Below, piece by piece: positions 61,100 through 64,000 of a stretch of DNA of 64,000 nt (positions within the stretch are counted from its first letter, which is position 1; every line of letters begins with the position of its first letter). The position numbers were made by a program, and so were the translations under genes. A model generated the notes under the pieces. The model was given only the letters and a program-made list of their open reading frames with translations. It did not search any database and was not told the origin of the DNA. The stretch comes from Rhodobiaceae bacterium (GTDB lineage Bacteria; Pseudomonadota; Alphaproteobacteria; Rhizobiales; Tepidamorphaceae): assembly GCA_020637985.1 (NCBI GenBank), contig JACKJK010000003.1:1-64000 (forward strand), written 5' to 3'.

Positions 61100-63547
61100 T
61101 TACATCCGCACCCGCTTCGCAGCAGGGTCGTACATCGGTTTCAGGGATGCCTTGGCGGCAAACCGCTCGCCGGCGATCTCGATCTCGTATGCCGAGCCAA
61201 GCACGGCCTCCGCGCTCTCACCCGCGCACGGCACGTAGCCAAGCCCCACCGACGCGCCGAGGTGATGGCCGTAGTTGCCCGAGGTGAGGTAGGACACGAC
61301 CTTGCCGTCGCGGATCACCGGCTCGTGGTGATAGGTCAGCGGCGCGGGATCCTCGAGCAGGAACTGCACGAGGCGCTTCTTCAGCCCCGCGTCGCGCTTG
61401 GCGAGCACCGCGTCGCGGCCGATGAACTCGCCCTTGTCGAGCGCCACCGCGAAGCCGAGGCCCGCTTCCAGCACGTGGTCCTCGTCGCTGATGTCGTGGC
61501 CGAAATGGCGGAACGCCTTCTCGATGCGGCAGGAATCCAGCGTGTGCAGGCCGCACAGCTTCAGGCCGTGGTCCGCGCCGGCCGCTTCCAGCGCCTCGAA
61601 CACGTGCGCCGCCTGGTCGGTGGACACATAGAGTTCCCAGCCCAGTTCGCCGACATACGACACGCGATGCGCGCGCGCTTCGCCCATGCCGATCTCGATT
61701 GCCCGCGCAGTGCCGAACGGATGACCCTCGTTGGAGAAATCGTCGGGGCTGACGGCGCGCAGCAGGTCGCGCGACTTCGGTCCCATCACGCAGAGCACCG
61801 CTTCCGCCGCCGTCACGTCGGTCACGACGACGAATTCCTCGTGGCCGATGTGGCGCCTCAGCCAGGCGAGATCGCGCTGCAGCGTCGCGCCGGGCACCAC
61901 CAGCAGGTAGGCGCTGTCCGACAGCCGCGTCACGGTCAGGTCGCTCTCGATGCCGCCGCGCGGGTTGAGCATCTGGGTGTAGACGATGCGTCCCGGCGCG
62001 ACGTCCATCTGGTTTGCGCAGACGCGCTGCAGGAAGGCCATCGCGTCGCGCCCCTCGACCCGGATCTTGCCGAAGGAGGTCATGTCGAACAGCCCGACGC
62101 CGTTGCGCACGGCGAGATGTTCCGCGCGATTGTTGTCGAACCAGTTCTGCCGCTTCCACGAATAGCGGTACTCGCGCTCCTGGTCCTCGTTGGCGAACCA
62201 GTTGGCGCGCTCCCACCCGGCGGTTTCGCCGAATACCGCCCCGCGGGCCTTCAGGTGTTCGTGCAGCGGTGAACGGCGCACCCCGCGCGAGGTCACGGGC
62301 TGGCGATAGGGAAAGTGGTCGGCGTAGAGCAGGCCGAGCGTCTCGCTCACCCTCTCGCGCAGATACGTGCGGTTGGCCTGGAAGCCGACCACGCGCCGGA
62401 TATCCACGTCCCACAGGTCGAACGGCGGCTCGCCGTCATTCATCCACTGCGCCAGCGCCATGCCCGAACCGCCGGACGACTGGATGCCGGTCGAATTGTA
62501 GCCGCAGGCGACCCAGAAGTTGCGCACCTGCGGCGCCTCGCCGAGGTAGTATCGGTTGTCGGGGCTGAAGCTCTCCGGGCCGTTGAAGAAGGTGTGGATG
62601 CCGGTTTCCGCCAGCAGCGGCATGCGCTTCACCGCCAGTTCCAGGATCGGCTCGAAGTGGTCGAAATCCTCCGGCAGCTGGTCGAAGCAGAAGTCCTCGC
62701 GGATACCGCCCATGCCCCACGGCTTGGCCTTCGGCTCGAAGGCGCCGAGCATCATCTTGCCGGCGTCCTCCTTGTAGTAGGCGCACTCGTCGGGCACCCG
62801 CAGAACGGGCAGGGGCTTCAGCCCCTCGACCGGCTCGGTGACGATGTAGAAGTGCTCGCACGCATGCAGCGGGATCGGCACGCCGGCCATCGCGCCGACC
62901 TCGCGCGCCCACATGCCCGCGCAATTGACGACGTGCTCGGCCTCGATGGTGACCGGCTCGCCGTCGATCACCGCCGAGACGCCGCTGACGCGATTCCGCA
63001 CGGTGTGGATCGCCGTCACCTTGGCGTTCTCGATGATGCGCACACCGTTCTGGCGAGCGCCCTTCGCGAGCGCCTGCGTGACGTTGGCGGGGTCGACCTG
63101 GCCGTCCTTGGCGATGAACACCGCGCCGACGACGTCGCTGGTGTTGAGATGCGGGTAGCGGTCCTTGACCTCCGCCGGAGAGATTTCCTCCACATCGACC
63201 CCGTAGGCGCGTGCCATCGAGGCGCTGCGGTAGAGTTCCTCCTTGCGTTCGTCGCTCAGCGCGACCGAGATCGAGCCGAGCTGGCGCAGGCCGGTGGCAA
63301 GGCCGGTCTCGGCCTCCAGCCCGGCGTAGAGGTCGGCTGTGTACTTGGCGAGCCGCGTCATGTTGGAACTGGTGCGCAATTGCCCCACCAGCCCCGCCGC
63401 GTGCCACGTGGTGCCGCAGGTCAGCTGCTTGCGCTCCAGCAGGACGACGTCGCGCCAGCCGAGCTTGCCGAGGTGATAGGCCAGCGAGCAGCCCGATACG
63501 CCGCCACCGATGATGACGGCGCGGGCCTTTGTCGGAACCGGCTTCAT
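61100..63547 (-). CDS. FAD-dependent dimethylglycine/sarcosine dehydrogenase-GcvT fusion
   Basis: This 815-residue enzyme has an N-terminal DAO-type FAD domain (VIIGGGVSGCSLAYHLGKLG) and the TCGTTWHAAGL segment, in which the histidine is the usual covalent FAD site of this family. A central FAO_M-like region follows, then a C-terminal GcvT aminomethyltransferase domain and barrel (residues ~430-810; SFGKIRVEGRDAMAFLQRVCANQMDV, LGWELYVSTDQ). It oxidises an N-methyl group and passes the formaldehyde equivalent to tetrahydrofolate. Dimethylglycine, sarcosine or a related amine is the substrate. The ATG at 63547 overlaps the upstream PNPOx-like gene by 4 bp; mttB follows 49 bp after the stop. Confidence 0.92.
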   Translation of the reverse strand: MKPVPTKARAVIIGGGVSGCSLAYHLGKLGWRDVVLLERKQLTCGTTWHAAGLVGQLRTSSNMTRLAKYTADLYAGLEAETGLATGLRQLGSISVALSDERKEELYRSASMARAYGVDVEEISPAEVKDRYPHLNTSDVVGAVFIAKDGQVDPANVTQALAKGARQNGVRIIENAKVTAIHTVRNRVSGVSAVIDGEPVTIEAEHVVNCAGMWAREVGAMAGVPIPLHACEHFYIVTEPVEGLKPLPVLRVPDECAYYKEDAGKMMLGAFEPKAKPWGMGGIREDFCFDQLPEDFDHFEPILELAVKRMPLLAETGIHTFFNGPESFSPDNRYYLGEAPQVRNFWVACGYNSTGIQSSGGSGMALAQWMNDGEPPFDLWDVDIRRVVGFQANRTYLRERVSETLGLLYADHFPYRQPVTSRGVRRSPLHEHLKARGAVFGETAGWERANWFANEDQEREYRYSWKRQNWFDNNRAEHLAVRNGVGLFDMTSFGKIRVEGRDAMAFLQRVCANQMDVAPGRIVYTQMLNPRGGIESDLTVTRLSDSAYLLVVPGATLQRDLAWLRRHIGHEEFVVVTDVTAAEAVLCVMGPKSRDLLRAVSPDDFSNEGHPFGTARAIEIGMGEARAHRVSYVGELGWELYVSTDQAAHVFEALEAAGADHGLKLCGLHTLDSCRIEKAFRHFGHDISDEDHVLEAGLGFAVALDKGEFIGRDAVLAKRDAGLKKRLVQFLLEDPAPLTYHHEPVIRDGKVVSYLTSGNYGHHLGASVGLGYVPCAGESAEAVLGSAYEIEIAGERFAAKASLKPMYDPAAKRVRM

Positions 63548-64000
63548 GGATAGATCTCCGCGAACTTGCGTTTGTACAAAGCAATCATCTCTGCCTCGCT
63601 GGCGCCTTCGTCGTAAGGCGGGGTCGTCAGCGGCTTGATCTCGTCGGCGCTGATGCGCACCAGGATATTGATGCGCCCGGCAAGGTCGCCCCAGACTTCG
63701 CTCCACCGCCCGATCAGGGCCTCGAACGCATCCTCGCCACGGCGGATCAGCGTCGCGGTGCCCCTGACCCGCACGCCCTTGCGCGAGAACGGATCGACGA
63801 AATTGACTTCCGTGTGCGGGTCCGCGGTCAGGTTGGCGATGGTTTGCGGCGAGCGGATTTCACCAAAGGCAATGGCGTCGTCTTCCACGACGAGGAACGT
63901 CCCCTTCGGCGACACGCAGGGCTTGCCCTGCGGCGATACCGTCGCGACGAAGCCGAGGGGAAACTCTGCGATGACCTTTTTCGCGCTGCCCGGAATCGTT
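63544..64000 (-). CDS. Pyridoxamine 5'-phosphate oxidase-like protein (5' end outside window)
   Basis: At least 151 residues of a split-barrel FMN-binding protein are visible; the start lies beyond the right edge. The text SAKKVIAEFPLGFVATVSPQG, then SPKGTFLVVEDDAIAFGEIRSPQTIANL, is typical of the PNPOx-like family of small flavin-dependent oxidoreductases of unknown substrate (a true PdxH would have different active-site motifs). Its stop overlaps the DMGDH-GcvT start (ATGA), so it is the first visible gene of that operon. Confidence 0.85.
   Translation of the reverse strand, partial: TIPGSAKKVIAEFPLGFVATVSPQGKPCVSPKGTFLVVEDDAIAFGEIRSPQTIANLTADPHTEVNFVDPFSRKGVRVRGTATLIRRGEDAFEALIGRWSEVWGDLAGRINILVRISADEIKPLTTPPYDEGASEAEMIALYKRKFAEIYP

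Overview
The window is about 65% G+C and densely packed with genes. It reads as a chromosomal segment of an alphaproteobacterium of the order Hyphomicrobiales (Rhizobiales), most like Phyllobacteriaceae such as Mesorhizobium or Aminobacter. Supporting signs are RIME-like palindromic intergenic elements, an MbfA-type ferritin/VIT1 protein with an Irr-box-like palindrome, a type III GlnT, clustered GANTC (CcrM) sites, and phosphonate enzymes whose catalytic residues fall at the numbering I recall for Sinorhizobium meliloti PhnA and PhnY. Genus is inference. No rRNA, tRNA or CRISPR array was seen.

Layout. (1) 1-5100: a partial secreted protein, a zinc-ribbon membrane protein, an EamA permease, a fused membrane/spermidine-synthase-like protein and an SMR efflux pump. 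(2) 5260-9580: an operon for a DctP-type TRAP transporter with a LysE exporter embedded in it and an isocitrate-lyase/PEP-mutase superfamily lyase at its end; an 18-bp perfect palindrome lies in its promoter. (3) 9580-12405: accessory DNA with an inverted-repeat element, one small unknown gene and three nested IS remnants or elements. (4) 12406-20310: sugar-nucleotide genes (epimerase, class V PLP enzyme, manC, rfbA, rfbB, rfbC, nucleotide-sugar dehydrogenase) with no glycosyltransferase and no rfbD. (5) 20459-25190: amidase, then acyl-CoA dehydrogenase, MaoC-like hydratase and MFS transporter overlapping as one operon. (6) 25280-32732: a Pat-like ACD/GNAT protein, a 59-bp tandem repeat, glnT with an XRE-cupin regulator, and a DEAD-box helicase with a cold-shock protein.

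(7) 32990-49070 is the most coherent region, a 2-aminoethylphosphonate (AEP) module: LysR regulator, Na/Pi cotransporter-like protein, PhnW, PhnA and PhnY, a class III PLP enzyme best explained as PbfA (1-hydroxy-AEP ammonia-lyase), a translationally coupled D-2-hydroxyacid dehydrogenase of unknown substrate, a BLUF photoreceptor, an EamA permease, and a PhnS/PhnT/fused-permease ABC importer. Together these would import AEP and hydroxy-AEP, convert both to phosphonoacetaldehyde, oxidise this to phosphonoacetate and cleave it to acetate and phosphate.

(8) 49067-53760: a minus-strand operon of a membrane TIR-TPR protein, a secreted SH3-domain protein and a DUF1810 protein, followed by mbfA. (9) 53867-64000: minus-strand oxidation genes, namely a 3-hydroxyisobutyrate-dehydrogenase-like protein, an aldehyde dehydrogenase, a GMC oxidoreductase with its Tat-exported small subunit, a VOC protein, an RHH protein, a non-pyrrolysine MttB homologue, a dimethylglycine/sarcosine dehydrogenase-GcvT fusion and a partial PNPOx-like protein. 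The last three suggest methylated-amine (betaine-type) catabolism.
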